Below are positions 1 through 13,677 of a stretch of 64,000 nucleotides of DNA, in pieces. The notes beneath the pieces are model-generated. The model was not told where the DNA came from. It worked only from the letters and a program-made list of their open reading frames with translations, and did no database searches. The DNA comes from Tetrahymena elliotti 4EA (taxonomy: Eukaryota > Ciliophora > Oligohymenophorea > Hymenostomatida > Tetrahymenidae). Each line of letters begins with the position of its first letter. Positions within the stretch are counted from its first letter, which is position 1. Both the position numbers and the translations under genes were made by a program. Where the stretch lies: NCBI GenBank assembly GCA_000231825.2, contig JH720336.1, positions 252,235 through 316,234 on the forward strand, in the 5' to 3' direction.

Positions 1-2438
1 CTTAATTTTAATCAGCACTTGGACTTTTTTCTCCATTTTCTTTTTCTTATTTTTTTCTTTCTAATTCTTCTTTTTGTTAAACCTCATCCAAAATTTCAAC
101 AGCTTCATAAACTATGTCTTTTGTATTTGGCACCCTGATATCTAATACATCTGCTACATCTCTTTTCATACTTTTTGCTTCTAACTGTATGAATTATAAA
201 TCTTCATCTGTGATGGGTGGCTTTTTCCCTGTGCTAAGACATAAATGATGTCTAAATTTATCTTTGATGATTTTCAAAAAATTTTTAACAAGGAGCTGTT
301 TGTCTTTCCTTTAAATTAAATATAGAATGCTTGTAAATATAATTAGTTTAAGAATATTACTTCTTAACAAAGTTAATGTAATATGATAACTCTGTTGTTG
401 AAGAAGGGGTTGTAGCCAACTATTTCCTCTTAAAATCTTCATCCTTAAGCTACTCAAATAATCCATCTAGCATTTTCATAGTAATAAATTAATGCAAGTT
501 AACAGTTTAACGACGTTTCTTTTGAATTAATTGCACTGTTTTTTTCATAAATTAATTAATATTTTCATTAAGATAAATTTTAATAATTTTTACCTTAATG
601 CAACATTTTTTTTGATAAAGCAACTATTGTATTGAGTACATGATTTTACTTTTAGTTATGAACAAAATAAATAAGCACCTTAGCAGCCATTTTCTTTTTT
701 ATTTTTTTGATTTGCTTAGCTTTGATATTCATAGCTCTATCATTATTTTTGAAAGTAAAATTAAATATCCTTTTCATAAAAAGAATTAATTATTTACAAT
801 AAAACATCAGACATCAGCCTCTATTTATCATTCATATAGGGTTTTATTTCAAGCTTTTTCCCTTTAAAAGTTCTAACTAATTCTTCAAAAGCTCTGACTC
901 TTCTTCCTTTAAAAATTCCAGTCAGCTTGGTAACCTAAACAAAGTAATATATATTAAGTTTAATTTCAAATATTAAATGTATTACATATATTTTTTCTTG
1001 CAATTTATCACAAAGGAGAACCAACCTTATAAAAGGTATCCAATTAAATGCTAAGGTGTTCACTTCTTATTAGAATTTTTTCCTTGCCACCTTTTATTTT
1101 AAAACATGAATTAAGATAAGTAATAATCATAATAATAAGATAATTAATTAGTTTCACCTTTTCAAGATTAACTCTGTGATTGATCACCTTGGTGAAATAT
1201 TTTTAATATTTTTCTTAGTAACTTAATAATTATTATGAGATACTTCTACGAATAACTTCTTCACATCTTTACTTATGAATGATATGATCAAATTCTTTTT
1301 TCTTTTATAATAAATGATAATTGGCAGCTAGTTCTTTGTTTCTCTCAATAATTTGCTGGTCTTACATTTTCAGTTTCTAAAATTTTTTTTGCTTTATTTC
1401 CACTTTTTTATTGAAATAATTAATTTTATTTCATTTAAATAAGTATTTACTAACTTCTAAATAAAGAGCTTTCTTTTCTTACTCACTAAGTTCTATTTTC
1501 AGTTTTTCTTTTAGGGGTAAAATTTAACTATTAGCATTCTTATTTTAATTTGGCTTATATGGTTATCTAAATTTTTCAAGCTTCTAATCTATTTTAGAAT
1601 GTTATATTGATATGAGTTTACATTAGTTTATTTTAAAAATTAAAGGAAAAATATCATTTAAAAGTAAAATATCTTACTTGTAAACCACACTTTTAATTCT
1701 ATTTTAGCTTATTCTTTTGATGTTAAACAGATATATGCCCATTGAGAAAACTATTTTGGCTTTAAAAATTTATAGAGATGCTCTTTTCTTTGAGGGAATT
1801 CTTCTGATTGCTTTTCTTTGTCAGGAAATGGTTCAAAGAATGAAAAATGAAAATCATATGTCCCCTCTGTAGCTGTAACTTTAACTTTTAGTGGGAATGT
1901 TTTTCCTACAGTGCTTATCTTTGCATAAACTGGCTTTTTTTCAACATTAAAGTAGGTCTTGAGGTCATCTTGCAACACTATTATTATTTAAGATGTTAAA
2001 AATATTGTATAAAATATCCTCAAAAATAAAATTTTGTAATGAAGATATTTTCATTTGAACAAATTCCATACTGTAGTGCTAGGGTAAATTTTTGTTGTCT
2101 TTATCGTTCTTGCTTAATAGAAAATTAGCCAAATCAAAATCAGTTTCAAGCTCAGGTTGCATTATTTTTTTTTGCTCATGAAGATTTACATATTCCATTT
2201 TTTAAGCTATATCTAGCCCAGTTTCCTCAGAAATTATTGAACTATCCAAAAAATATTTTGCCCTTCTCATTTTAGAGACATTATTTGTTGACATGGACCC
2301 ATTAAGGATAGAAGTATTCATACTGTATTGTAATTTAGTAGTATCTACATTGTTTAAATTTCTATTTGATAAGAAATCTGTACTATTATTATTATTTAGC
2401 AATTTAGGCAGCTTAAGCTCAGACCTATTGCTATTCAT
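1..2438 (-). CDS. Nine-exon coiled-coil protein of unknown function, 3' end outside the window
   Basis: I do not recognise this protein. Translation from ATG at 2436-2438 with TAA/TAG as Gln gives about 650 residues before the left window edge. Exons are 2438-2072, 1977-1678, 1588-1451, 1402-1158, 1090-986, 934-798, 769-594, 535-361 and 308-1. Every junction is GT..AG and every phase agrees, which is the main support. Residues 1-120 are N/S-rich. Residues about 123-220 look beta-rich (VYAKISTVGKTFPLKVKV), followed by a charged helical, coiled-coil-like region (QQIIERNKELAANYHLLQKK). The rest is basic and helical, ending in a K/E/Q-rich tail. One intron (770-797) is only 28 nt. It could be a cytoskeletal or ciliary structural protein, but that is a guess from composition. 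Confidence 0.75.
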
Positions 2439-3276
2439 CTCCTTTTTAAATTCACTATACTGCTTATTTTACATTACTGTATATGAACTCTAAAAAATTG
2501 TTATTTAGAAGTATCTAGTATGTTGTTTTATAATTATTATTAATAACTCCTAGATTTTGAATAATAAAATAACTGCGAAATATTAACAATTATCAAATTA
2601 ATTATAGTGTAGAGTCTATTCTTTCGATATTCAAAAGATTGTGTATTCTCAAATATAAAATATTACATATCTGCAAACAAACAATCAGATTCTTTAAGAA
2701 AATTTAATCTGATTACATCCAACACAAAGATTGCTTTAAAAATTCTTATAAGCATATGTCATAAGTTTTAATTTTTTACAAATACGCTTAATTGGTTTGA
2801 AACTAATTAGTGAATAAAAGAAATAATAACACATTATTTAACACTTTTCAGCTCTATTATAAAAATGAGAATGATAGAACTGAACTATGTTTAAGATCGA
2901 ATATAAATATTTTTCAATAATTTAAGTGCCTTATTAAAATAAGTACTAAGGGTATATTTCAAAATAAATTATGATTGTTGAAGAAAAGTATAAGTCAACA
3001 AAATTTTCAATATTGATTTATTTATTGTTGAATGAAATAAATATTTTTTGAGATTATTCTTTGAATAAAATTGTAAATAGAAATTGAGAATTTTTTGAAT
3101 AAAAACAATATGTGCTCTATTTTCAGCAAGCAATTAGTTAATTAAAAAATTTATGAATATTCTATTACTATACAAAAAGCTACTTGGATAATAAATAAAA
3201 ATCATTTGCTTTTATTGTTCTATATTTAATGAATTTCTCATTAATTAAGTGCTTACAACTAAAAGCAATCAACCAA
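2439..3276. other. AT-rich intergenic stretch
   Basis: This lies between two minus-strand genes. It should hold the 3' flank of the Q-rich TM gene's downstream side and the 5' flank of the coiled-coil gene. I see no coding pattern, repeat or RNA structure in it. Confidence 0.6.
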
Positions 3277-4548
3277 TCATTTAGGGGGTAAAACTACTGG
3301 AGCATTGTTTCCAGGCATATTTCTAACTGGAGGTTACTTTTTATTCATTAAACTGGGTGGTTGTCTTCCTCCAAAAGGAGTTGGTCTTTGGGGTGGAGGT
3401 CTACTAAATGCAGATTAAGCTGCAAAAGGATCATTAATGTGAGGATGTTACTCTTATAGTTCATTAACATTATCAGCTTAAGGAACAGATGAAATAGGTG
3501 GTTATTCATTTTAATTAGAAATAACTTATTAGTTTGCAAAAGGTGGGTTTTAAGAATTAAAATCTTATTTTTACTATTATTCTTATTGAATCAATTTTTC
3601 TCTTTCCTCTTATTATTGTTGCTATATCAATAAATTCTATTGAATTTACTTCTATTAATTTAATTACTATTGTTACAATTACAATGCTTGCTTTTCTTAT
3701 TGCTATTATTGTTATTACTATTAAATAGCTTATTCAGCAACTAAATGAAGTTTGTTTTCACTTGATTCTTCTAAAAATGATGTAGAACTCTATCTGCTAT
3801 TGCTTTGGCCTGTTTTTTATTAGGAAGAATCAAGTTGGGAACTGTGGGGTTGACCACTAACTACCTTCTTTACAGGTTTATTAGTTCTTACAGCCTATAT
3901 ATCTTGGGCTACTTCACGTTAAGATTCTACTATAGATTTTTGTAGATCCTACTAAATTTCAACTATCTTCATTAAATTTAATTTTAATAAATCTATGTTT
4001 TACTAGTTCTTGATTATTCTCTACTCAATTTGAGGGTCTAATTATACTTATACATTTTATGCTGCAGCTTGCTAAGGTTAAAACTAGTTATTTAATCCAG
4101 CTGTTTGCTAGACTGGAATTTCTCCAGACTAATGCTTTAAAGCTTGCTATTTCAGAAAGCTAACTGCTTCTCTCAATGATCTAATTTATTTCTAAAGCTA
4201 TTTGGAATCCTTAGGTATATCTTAGTTAGCCACAAATTTAACCTTCTTGTTGCTTTTAAAAAGGTGGTTGAAATTACCTAAGATATTGAAAACACAGAGC
4301 AAAATTAGGAGAGTAAAGAACATATAATTCAAAGCAGTATGAGATTTGATATATTAATATGCTGGCACAATGAAATCTAAGACAATATCTTCAGTTAATC
4401 CCATAATAGAATCAATGAAATCACTATAATAAGTGAGAAGAGTAACCTTTCTATGAGGGCTTGTGTTGATTGCACATTATGACCCTTAAATAAATAAAGC
4501 TATCAATAAAAATAAACCAAATTTTTAAAATTTGATCAGACCTTTCAT
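3277..4548 (-). CDS. Signal-peptide / single-TM protein with long glutamine-rich tail
   Basis: This is a single exon of 423 residues, ATG at 4546-4548 and TGA at 3277-3279. Residues 4-25 form a hydrophobic segment (FGLFLLIALFIQGSQCA) that looks like a cleaved signal peptide. A second hydrophobic stretch at about 74-92 (YMFFTLLILLCVFNILG) is a likely TM helix. After it comes a K/Q-rich coiled-coil region, then about 60 residues dominated by Gln, and a proline-rich end (RPPPQRPTPFGG). Of the Gln codons most are TAA/TAG. This suggests a secretory or ER membrane protein with a short lumenal part and a long cytosolic tail. I know no family for it. Confidence 0.82.
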
Positions 4549-7500
4549 TTTCTTAAATAATCAATCTTTAATTAAATCTTTCTCAAAAGAAATTTATTTT
4601 TTATTTTAAACGTGGAAATTCTTATTTCTTTCTTGATCAAATATATATATCCTTTTGAATGAATGTTTTAAATATAATAAATTTTTATCAAACCAATTCT
4701 AAAAGATAATCAAACAAACCACCCATCAAATTAACTCTTTTTAAGATAATGATATGGCTAAAACAACAAAATATTTTATTTCATATTTTTAAAAGTATTG
4801 AGATAAAAAACTCTTTCAAAGATATTCTAATTGAAATTTCCTTTTTTTAAATTAGAATTAATTAATCATTATCAATATTACTTAAATAATAGAAAATAGG
4901 ATCATTTATTTATCTTTAAACACAAAACTTTGATAATTAATATGTTGTTAAAATACTTTTCATGATTTTGAATTTTTTTTAAGTTGAATAATAAAAGTTC
5001 AAGTAAAAATACTACTTATCATATTTTTATCTTAATTAATCAAATTGTGCATATTTATTTTTAATAAATAAAAAGAATTGTAAAATATCTTCAAAAGATG
5101 CCTAACTACTCTGATACATTTATAAAGTTGAATAATCTTACCAAAATGAATAGCATGCTCTTGTAAAATTAGAATCTGTCAAATAAAGAAAAATGATAAA
5201 AACATTTGTTTATCTCAAGATTAATATTTACATTTTAACCATATTAATAGCTTCATTTTCATATTATCTATTTTATTTGTATTTGAATTTCAATTTTTAA
5301 ACTACTTTTATTAAATTATTTCAAATCTATTTAAATTTGAACATTTTTTACTAAATTTTAAAAGATTGAGTAGAATAGATTAAAAACTGTAATATTATTG
5401 ATTTTTTTTGTTTAGCTTTAAAATTTAATCTTTCTTTTCGATAAGTAAAAACAATTTTTTGCTTTGAATTATTTTTTAAATACATAATCATAATCATGAA
5501 AACATTTATTTTCTAAATTTTTTTTAAATCATCAAATTAATTTGTTTACAAATAAATCTAATTCAAGTATATATTGATAAATAGAGTTTTTTCTTCAAAG
5601 TTCTTAAAAATATTAAAATGTGTTTGCCAATATTTTATTTTTATAAGTATTAACAATACATCCAATTCTAATTTTACAAGAATACATTTTTTTTGTTTTT
5701 AGAATTAAATAAGTGTTTGTTTCTATATTTGATTCAATAATTATTAGAGAGAAAACAAATAATTAGTTAAAGAATTATATATTTGATAATCTTAAATTCA
5801 TTTTTGAAAATCAAAGTCGGATTCTCATCAATTGAATTTGGCAATTTGGTAATTATTCTTGACATAATCAGTATTTTGATTTCTGATTGAAATTAATTAC
5901 TTAAAAATGTATTATTCAATTAGTTTATTTCTGAAAAAATTCATATAATTAGATAAAATTATATTAAATAATAATTTTATTTGTAATTAAAATAATTCTT
6001 AGTGAAATTCCATATTTAAAATCATAATATTTAAGATTCTGTATTAATAATCACCCAAACTTTTTGAGAATGTTAATGTTTTTTGATTTTTATTTCATAA
6101 ACAAAATTTTTTAGATTTTTCCAAAAATTAAGATTTCCTAAATATAGATTTGAGTTGTATTTGAGGTAAAATTTTCCAATCTTACTTGGTTATTTTAATT
6201 AACAAAAGGTGTTATAGAGTAATTTTTATTTTTTGAAATAGTTATTCAATTTAATATTTATGAGAAGAATGGATCTAATAAAATTGATATTTTTAAAAGC
6301 TATTTATTGAAATAGTAAGATAAGTAATCAAACTAAATAGTTTGGAAAAGTATTTAAATAAATGCACGCACAAGTTAACAGCGGGACTTAATTGATTAAG
6401 ATATAGGTTAAGCAAAATTAGTTTAATTAGATTGTTCAAATTTAGGTATTTATCAAATTATTTGGTTATATTTAAGAAATATTAAAAATGGAGGGAGCAC
6501 TCTCTTTTAAATTAGATGAAGAAATTATAGAATATTAGATAAGTAGTCTTAAGAATCGATAGTGTTTCAGCTTATTTATTTAATAGAGTAAACTTTTATA
6601 ATTAATATGTTTGATCGTAATAAATTTGACGAATGAATTAATCAAAAAGCGGGTGATTAATAGAGAGTTAAGATTTTTTCAAATTCAGTAAGAAATTATT
6701 GAAATAAGGGAATAAGTGCGAATCAATCAATAAAAATTAGACTTTAATTAGGCAATCTAAGCCTGATTACTTTCATAGGATATTTTTAATCTACATTCAT
6801 TTTTTTTCAAAAGAAAAAGATATGGTTTATTGATTACTACTTACATTTATCATCTAAATTTTTCATTTTGGTATAATTTTTTTGTTCAAAATGGAAGAAT
6901 TAAAAATAGTTTGGATTCTTCATTCTTAAGCCATACAATTAATCTGTAAAAGCAAAGCAAAATTACAATTTTTTTTAATTTTTACTTGAGTTTTTAATAT
7001 TGATTATGCAATTTTTAAAAACTATCGTGGTTTTTTTAGTAACTTTAATTTCCTCCACAAAAAAGTTATTGATGCAATCAAAAATAGATAGAAGAAAATT
7101 AAAAAAGATAGATTGCCTGACAAATAGAAAGAAAGGAAAGAAAGAATTAAAAGCAAAAATAGTTAAAGTTATTCGCAAATATTAATTTTAAAAGAAAAGA
7201 ATGATTAATTAACTAGTTCATTCTATTTTTTGATTATTGAAATCGGGCATAAGAATTGATTGATTAATTAATTAGACAAATAAGTGAGTGAGATAGATAG
7301 AAGAATTTAATAAATTAATTAATTTATTGATTGATTAATTTTTAGATAGATAGATTTTGGTTGATATTATTAGAAATTAATATATTAATATATTAATACA
7401 TTTATAATTAATAAATAACTTATACAAACAATTTTGAGTTTTTGCTTTAGATCACAAACCACTATCATTTAATAGTTTTCTTAGTCACTAACTTAAGTCT

Positions 7501-7605
7501 ACACAACAAAATTCCAAAAATAACACTGCTCAATTATAAAATTTCAGGTTATAAGTCTTCATTTTGATTAAAGCTAAAAGCATTCAAGCCTCCATTTAGA
7601 GTAGC
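4549..7605. other. Long AT-rich intergenic region, about 3 kb
   Basis: This lies between divergent genes (minus ends its 5' side at 4548, plus starts at 7606), so it should contain both promoters. Short ORFs inside it, for example around 6975-7185 on both strands, have lysine/phenylalanine composition typical of chance AT-rich reading frames. I see nothing convincing in it. Confidence 0.55.
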
Positions 7606-10560
7606 ATGGAAGAAGAAAATTATCAACAACAGGGTGCGATTAAGATGGAATTTTTACACAAACCAACCGATTCCTATTTCATTCAACAAAATTTTGCTAT
7701 TCCAAATACATATAGTGATGGTAATATAAGCAGCGCAGATACTATTATAAACAATCCAGCAATTAATTATAATTCCTTGCTGTAAAGTAAAAATGGTTGT
7801 GGTTATTAGGGGTAATTAAATCAAAGAAGTTAAGGCTTAGAGAACAACTCTACCAAGCCATAGTATAGTCTTTAAGACGACTTGATGCAATATTTATGTA
7901 TGCAATTTTCTGATCAACCAATTATTTTCTAAAATTATTAATCATGAATTTTACTTAAATAAAAAGGCATTGAAGGATAAAAAAAGTAAGGAAATGGCTC
8001 TCAAACGCTTGATGCACAATATTTAAATTTGATGAAATAAGAAATAAAAAAAAGAGGCAATAATTTAAAAAACACTCATCAACAAAGTTTTGATCAATTA
8101 GAATCATAAGGAGTGTCACCAATGCAATTTGCAGTGGAATAACAGCATCAACAGCAAATAAATGCAGCTATGTTAGTTGATTAGTCTAAAATAAATTACT
8201 ATAAAAAGATGTAGGAGTTAACGCAATGTAAGGAGCAACAAATTACAAAGTTGTAAACTGATTTTTTAAAAAATTAAAGTGCTTGGGATGAAGAGTGTAA
8301 AAATAGAGATGATAAACCTTCTTTGAATGACTATCATCTTATTCATCAGTAATAATAGAAAAGTCTTTAAAAGTAATAAAATCTTCTTTGCAATTCACTT
8401 AATATTTTCAATTCAGCATTAGAAGACATTAAGTATAATAATGAGTAAAATATACCATTTTATTAAAGTAATCAAAACTTTTATGTGAACCCCCTTGCTT
8501 CCCAAAAAGAAGAAGAAACACAACCTGTCTTCTCTTCAGCTACTTAAAATCAAACTTATGCTGAAAAAAGTATTTCTGACACAAATATATCAAATGCAAG
8601 CTGTGCTCCTAAACTTAATGGATGTGAACAAAACAATAATGCTTATTAATATTAACAAAATTAAGTAAATTATGAGTAAAACTTTACAAATGATGATGTA
8701 AATTTTATGGAAGAAGAAAATGCTTAGAAAGAATAATATCAATTCAAAGAATAAATTAATTAAACAGAAATTGAAAAATCAGAATTTCAAAAGAGCACCC
8801 AAAAAATTACAAAATAAAAGTAAAAAAGAAAGTAGAAAGATGGCGATTTAGATGAGGATTCCGAGATGATAGATGAATCAGGTATTTAAAATAAAAATAA
8901 TGATGAAAATCATAATGAGCAAGGCAACGATGATAATAAGGCAGAAAATGAGTCAAATGGGAATGAAGATAACCAATTGGGAACTTTGTCATTTGAAGAA
9001 TTTGCATTTTCGGAGAATGCTTTTAAATTAGATGAGTAAAAAGAAGAAAATAGATTATAAATTAAATATAAAATTCATCCCACACTCAAACCTGTGGAGG
9101 CATTTCTCATCAATGGAGAAATCATAGTCAGCTTTGATTTATTTTATTAAAAAAAAAACCAAGAGCATGATAAAGTTTCTATTTGGAATATGTTTCGTCC
9201 TATTAATACAATTACAGTGAAAAGAACTCTTGTTGAAGTAAGTATGCATAAAAGTCAGAACACTCTAACAAATTTCTAGCCATTGATACAACGCTTGATA
9301 GATATGCATGATTAGTAAGCATATGCTTCTGCTTAAATGCTTTAACAACATTATGTCAGTTTATAAAGAGAATAAGTGATTAAATAATAAGTTTTTGATG
9401 TTTATGGATCTCATATATCTTAATTGTAATGGTAATTTGAAGAAAATTTTCATAAATCTAAATAAATTGCTTATGAAATGATGGATCAGTTACCAGAAGA
9501 TGCATTTTTCTTGTATAGTATAAGAAGGACAGACCCAATAAGCTTGGATAGTATCTTTTGCGCTTTGGGTTACTCTAAAGGATTAATAAGATTGATTGCT
9601 GGAAACGAATCTAACTATTAATAATTTTGTTTCAGATCAGGACTTGCTGAAATCTTTAATGCTTAGAGCAGACTTTAAATATTGCTTATGAATTTGCTTC
9701 TTAACAATAAAGTACACATTTCAATAACTACTTTGGATGACATAACTATTCCAATAGAGATGAGAGTTCATTACTAGAAACTTATGCAAACAGAAATTCT
9801 TCCTGGAGTTTATAAAGAAGATTATATGAAAATTTATTAGATTCTTGTTGATTAGAAGTATTTAGATGAAGTGTATCAAATCAGAGGATTCTCTGCAACA
9901 GGCAGCGGAACAGTAGGGAATGAAGCTAGAATAATACAGCCTGACTACTCATACTAAATGCAGTCTCATCGCTTCATTGAAAAGTTTTATTCTGAATCAT
10001 TAAAAGAAAAAAAAAATGCAATAAAAAAGGCTTCAGAAATAGATTAAAGAAATTTTACAGCAGAATTTTAAAGAATTTTTGGAAAATAAAATGAAGGATA
10101 AAATTTCCTGCATAATGTTTTTAACACGACAATAAAATAAAATTAAAATTCAACAAATTCATTCATGAATAATGATCTAAGTTCTCCATCTCTATCTTAA
10201 TCATAATAATCTATCCAATAAAATATTGACTCCCCATAAAGACAATAATAATTCAGTAATGCTTTAGATTAAAACTAGGAGATTAGATAAAAACAGGAGA
10301 GTATTTAAAGTTGCAGCCTAGCTAATTCAATAATATCATCAAAATCCTCTTCTCATGTATCTTAATCTTCTAAGAATTCAAATAGTAATTGTAGCAACAA
10401 CTAAAAAAGCAGAGATTCTAAGCAGTAAAGGAATCAAACCAAAAATGAAGAATCAAGAAGTAGAAATTCTTCTTCAAATACTCTAAGCTAATAAAATAAT
10501 GTAGCCCAAGCACAAAAACAAGAGGTAGCTTAGCCTTAGCCTAATTAAATTCATTCTTGA
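7606..10560 (+). CDS. Large Q/N-rich protein with PAS-like C-terminal half, possible regulator
   Basis: Two exons, 7606-7897 and 7967-10560, encode 961 residues. The 69-nt intron removes an in-frame TGA at 7945-7947; the join TTA T|GC ATT keeps the frame. Residues 1-400 are Q/N/S-rich with a basic patch (ITKQKQKRKQKDGD) followed by an acidic stretch (EDSEMIDESG). Residues about 460-760 are non-repetitive: WNMFRPINTITVKRTLVEV, FFLYSIRRTDPISLDS, GYSKGLIRLI, ITTLDDITIPIEM. The tail is S/Q-rich. The GYSK..L.LI and ITT.D...IPI segments, in that order and spacing, resemble the core of the eight-gene array at 39.7-55.7 kb. A nuclear regulator is possible from the basic patch plus low-complexity flanks. 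I cannot name a family. Confidence 0.8.
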
Positions 10561-12892
10561 ATGAAAATTAGTGCACATTGAATATTAAAATCAAATATAA
10601 ATTAAGAAAATAACAAAGGTAATCAAAGAATGAATTACATCATAATATATATTTACTTTATAAATAAAGAAGTGTTAAACAAAAATCAAAAATAGTTTGT
10701 CTAAAAGCAAGCAAGTGTTAAACAAAAAATAATACTGTAATTAGAAAGCTTTGGGACAAAAATAAATTGAGTGGTATGAACTATAAATTTATATTAAGCC
10801 TTCATTTTTTAGAAGACAACGACAATTCATACGCAATATATTTAAATCAAACTGTAAATTAAATAAAATTAATTAGAAATCTTAAAAAATTATAAGGTAA
10901 AGTTTTCACTTGTGCCTTAACCTAATCTTATTTTTAATAAGTAATTTATACACCTAATACAATAAATTTATCAATTTTATAAATTCCAATCGTAATATTT
11001 TATCAATCAATCAATCAATCTCTATTAATTCAAAAAAATCCAAATCAATCTTTGGTTTTGTTTTTCACAACATCTCATGAAAAATAGACTCACAACAAAT
11101 AAACATTTATCATCAAAATACTCTTGAGAAAATGAAAGAATTATCAATTATTTATGCTTAAATTATTATTCAACATGAAATTTATACTTTATACTAGTAT
11201 ATATTAAATAAATTAGTACTTCTCCTACAAAAATATCATTTTATTACATCAAAAAATACCTTTCTCTTTTTCTATCTATATTTACACTCAAGTATCATTC
11301 TATGTTATTATACTTCTCTCTTCTTTACAGATCTTTTCTATTTGTAATAGATCGTGGAGTTAAATTCTTTTTCAATCAACATTGGTAATAATATTTCATA
11401 TAAAAAATATCAGTTTACTCTTTTTATTTTTTCACATCAGAAGAAATGGAAAATAGATCTTTTGCTAGAAAGCAATTCCTCAAAATAAATTTTAAAGAAT
11501 GAATCTATTTCTGTAAAGTATGGAAATATAAAAATGTTAAGTTCTATTGTTAAAATTGGCTAAAGTAACAGAATTAAAATTGAATAATTTTAGATTCTAT
11601 CTTTAGGTCTTACTAATATTAGTTTGGATCATAAATTTACCTTTTTTAATATATCATCACATATTTTTAAAGCTGAGATTTTCTGATTAATTTTAAATAT
11701 TCTGAGTTAATTTTTAATTACGCAGATTCGTTTGTATCTTTTATATCGAACATTTAACAAAAATATTTAAAAAGTCAGAATTGCTTAATTGGATATTTTA
11801 GTTAGTTAAATACTTTAAAAGTACTAGCTTTAAACTCTATATTTTATCAGAATCAAAGCCCATAAAAATTAAATTTTTCCAAAACTAATTTTAACTTAAA
11901 AAAAACATATCTAATTTTTATCTCTTGAAATAAGGATAAAATTAGTCATATTTCATTCAATCTGCATTTTGAAAATTGATAATATGCTTTTTATTTTCAA
12001 TTTTACATATAAATTATCTAAGTATTTTGTATTTAACTAATAACTAAATTTTAATGCTATAATTCGAATTTGTTGATATTATTTAATTTGTATAGGTTAT
12101 TAAAAAGAGATATTCATTTATATTTTAATAAACCAGATACTTTAAAAACACTAATTTCACTCCTTATTTATTAAGTATCAGTATTTACTAAATGTGTTAA
12201 TACCAACTTAATTTTTGATAAATTGGAGATAATTAGGAATGAAATACCTTATAAATACCACACAAAAATAATTTTAATAAAAATTAAATTAAATATAATA
12301 AAAAACCAAAAAATTCTAAAATAAAACATGAAAAGGATTTACCATCATACTCCTATCTTACTAATAATAGAATATATTCTAATTTTAATAGGTTTAAAAT
12401 TTTTGAATAACATATATTAAAATGAAACAATATTTTATTTTTAGTATTAAAATATTTATTATTTCTTTGTGAATTAAATACAATATCTCTTTTATTTTTA
12501 TTTATTATAAAAGGTTCTTTTATTTAAACTAATTCCATTAAATAAAAATGAACATTGAAAGAGTTTAGAAACTAAAATTAATAGACATTTCTTATTTTAA
12601 TAAAATTTAAATGATTTTACAAGAATAATAATATTTAAATATTCTGATTTTATGTGAAATAAATTAACATTGAAAAAAATATTTCAATTAATATGTTATT
12701 ATATAAATTTAAAATTTTAAAGAGTTTCTATTTTAAAAAAAACTGCTTATTTAATGATAAAATACTTTTTTTTAAAGGCTTCGATAATGATAATTCAGTA
12801 AATATGCTTTATAATGAATGTTGAGTAAATAAATATATTTATTCTAATAAAGATATCTATTATATATTAAATTTCAATGCTAATTTGAATGT
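10561..12892. other. AT-rich intergenic region between convergent genes
   Basis: The plus gene ends at 10560 and the minus gene ends at 12893, so this is mostly 3' flanks. It contains a short (atca)n microsatellite. I found no coding frame with normal codon or amino-acid composition. Confidence 0.55.
11002..11020. repeat. (ATCA)n microsatellite
   Basis: About four to five tandem copies of atca lie in non-coding DNA. Similar tetranucleotide runs occur elsewhere in the window, always outside exons. Confidence 0.8.
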
Positions 12893-13677
12893 TCACTTTG
12901 CATTTTCTAAGCACATTTTTTTATGTAATTCAGATTTAAGTTCATGTAAATCTAACATTTCTTTGGATCCAAATTTACGTTTGCAAGGAGTACAAGCAAA
13001 TATTTTAGATCTTTCTTCAATAATTAATTCTCTCACTTTTCTGAGTTCTTATCTGCAATTTAAAAGTTCTAAATCACTTTCTAATTTATTTTTTGATTCT
13101 TCTTCATGCTTTTTGAGTCTTTGTAACTTGTCACCAAAATATTAATGCCCTGGCTTATGCAATCTTGAATGATTTGTATTGTTTTCATCTTATATATAAC
13201 TACTTGATGTAAAACCTCTATTACTTTTAGTTCCTCTGAAATTATATTCCCTTTTTTATTACCCAGAAACACCTTGAGGCACATGTTGTATGACAGTATC
13301 ATCTTAATCATCGTCATCATCAATATTTCCGAATACTAAAAGGATTTTTTTAAAAATTAGTTTAAATCTTTAAATTAAAGCTTAAAGTTATATCAAACCT
13401 GATTAGACTTTTTAATTTTATGATTGCTAGGATTAAGAACTATGACTATTTGATGAGGTAGGTGCAGATGAAGTGCTACTAGAATTCAATGTACCGCTTC
13501 TTGCTTTAATTGCTTTTAAGGCATCATCCAATCCCTTTATAATAGAATCATAATTATATTTAGATGGTTTGATTTCCACAGCGATCAATATATGTATTAT
13601 CTTTAAATAGAAATGAATTATTTATTATGTGTTCAAAACTCTACTTTTTGACTCCTTGAAGTTAAATTATGAGACAT
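12893..13677 (-). CDS. Small C2H2 zinc-finger protein resembling the C-terminus of RBM5/RBM10
   Basis: Three exons (13677-13645, 13600-13399, 13335-12893; introns of 44 and 63 nt) encode 225 residues. The ORF runs from ATG at 13675-13677 to TGA at 12893-12895. Near the C-terminus is one finger, CTPCKRKFGSKEMLDLHELK followed by SELH (C-x2-C-x12-H-x6-H). This spacing and the CR..F..K..L..H...S.LH pattern match the finger near the end of the RBM5/RBM10 splicing factors. An acidic run (DDDDQDD) and a K/E-rich helix precede it. RRM and OCRE domains of those proteins are absent from this gene. An RNA-processing role is inferred from the finger only. The short first exon is the least certain part. 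Confidence 0.75.

Noticed and set aside
6975..7185. Overlapping short ORFs on both strands
   Set aside because: Phe/Lys composition is that of translated AT-rich non-coding DNA, with no extension under the ciliate code and no motif.
12885..13145. Plus-strand ORF of 86 codons
   Set aside because: It is antisense to the zinc-finger gene, whose minus frame is splice-consistent and carries a recognisable finger.
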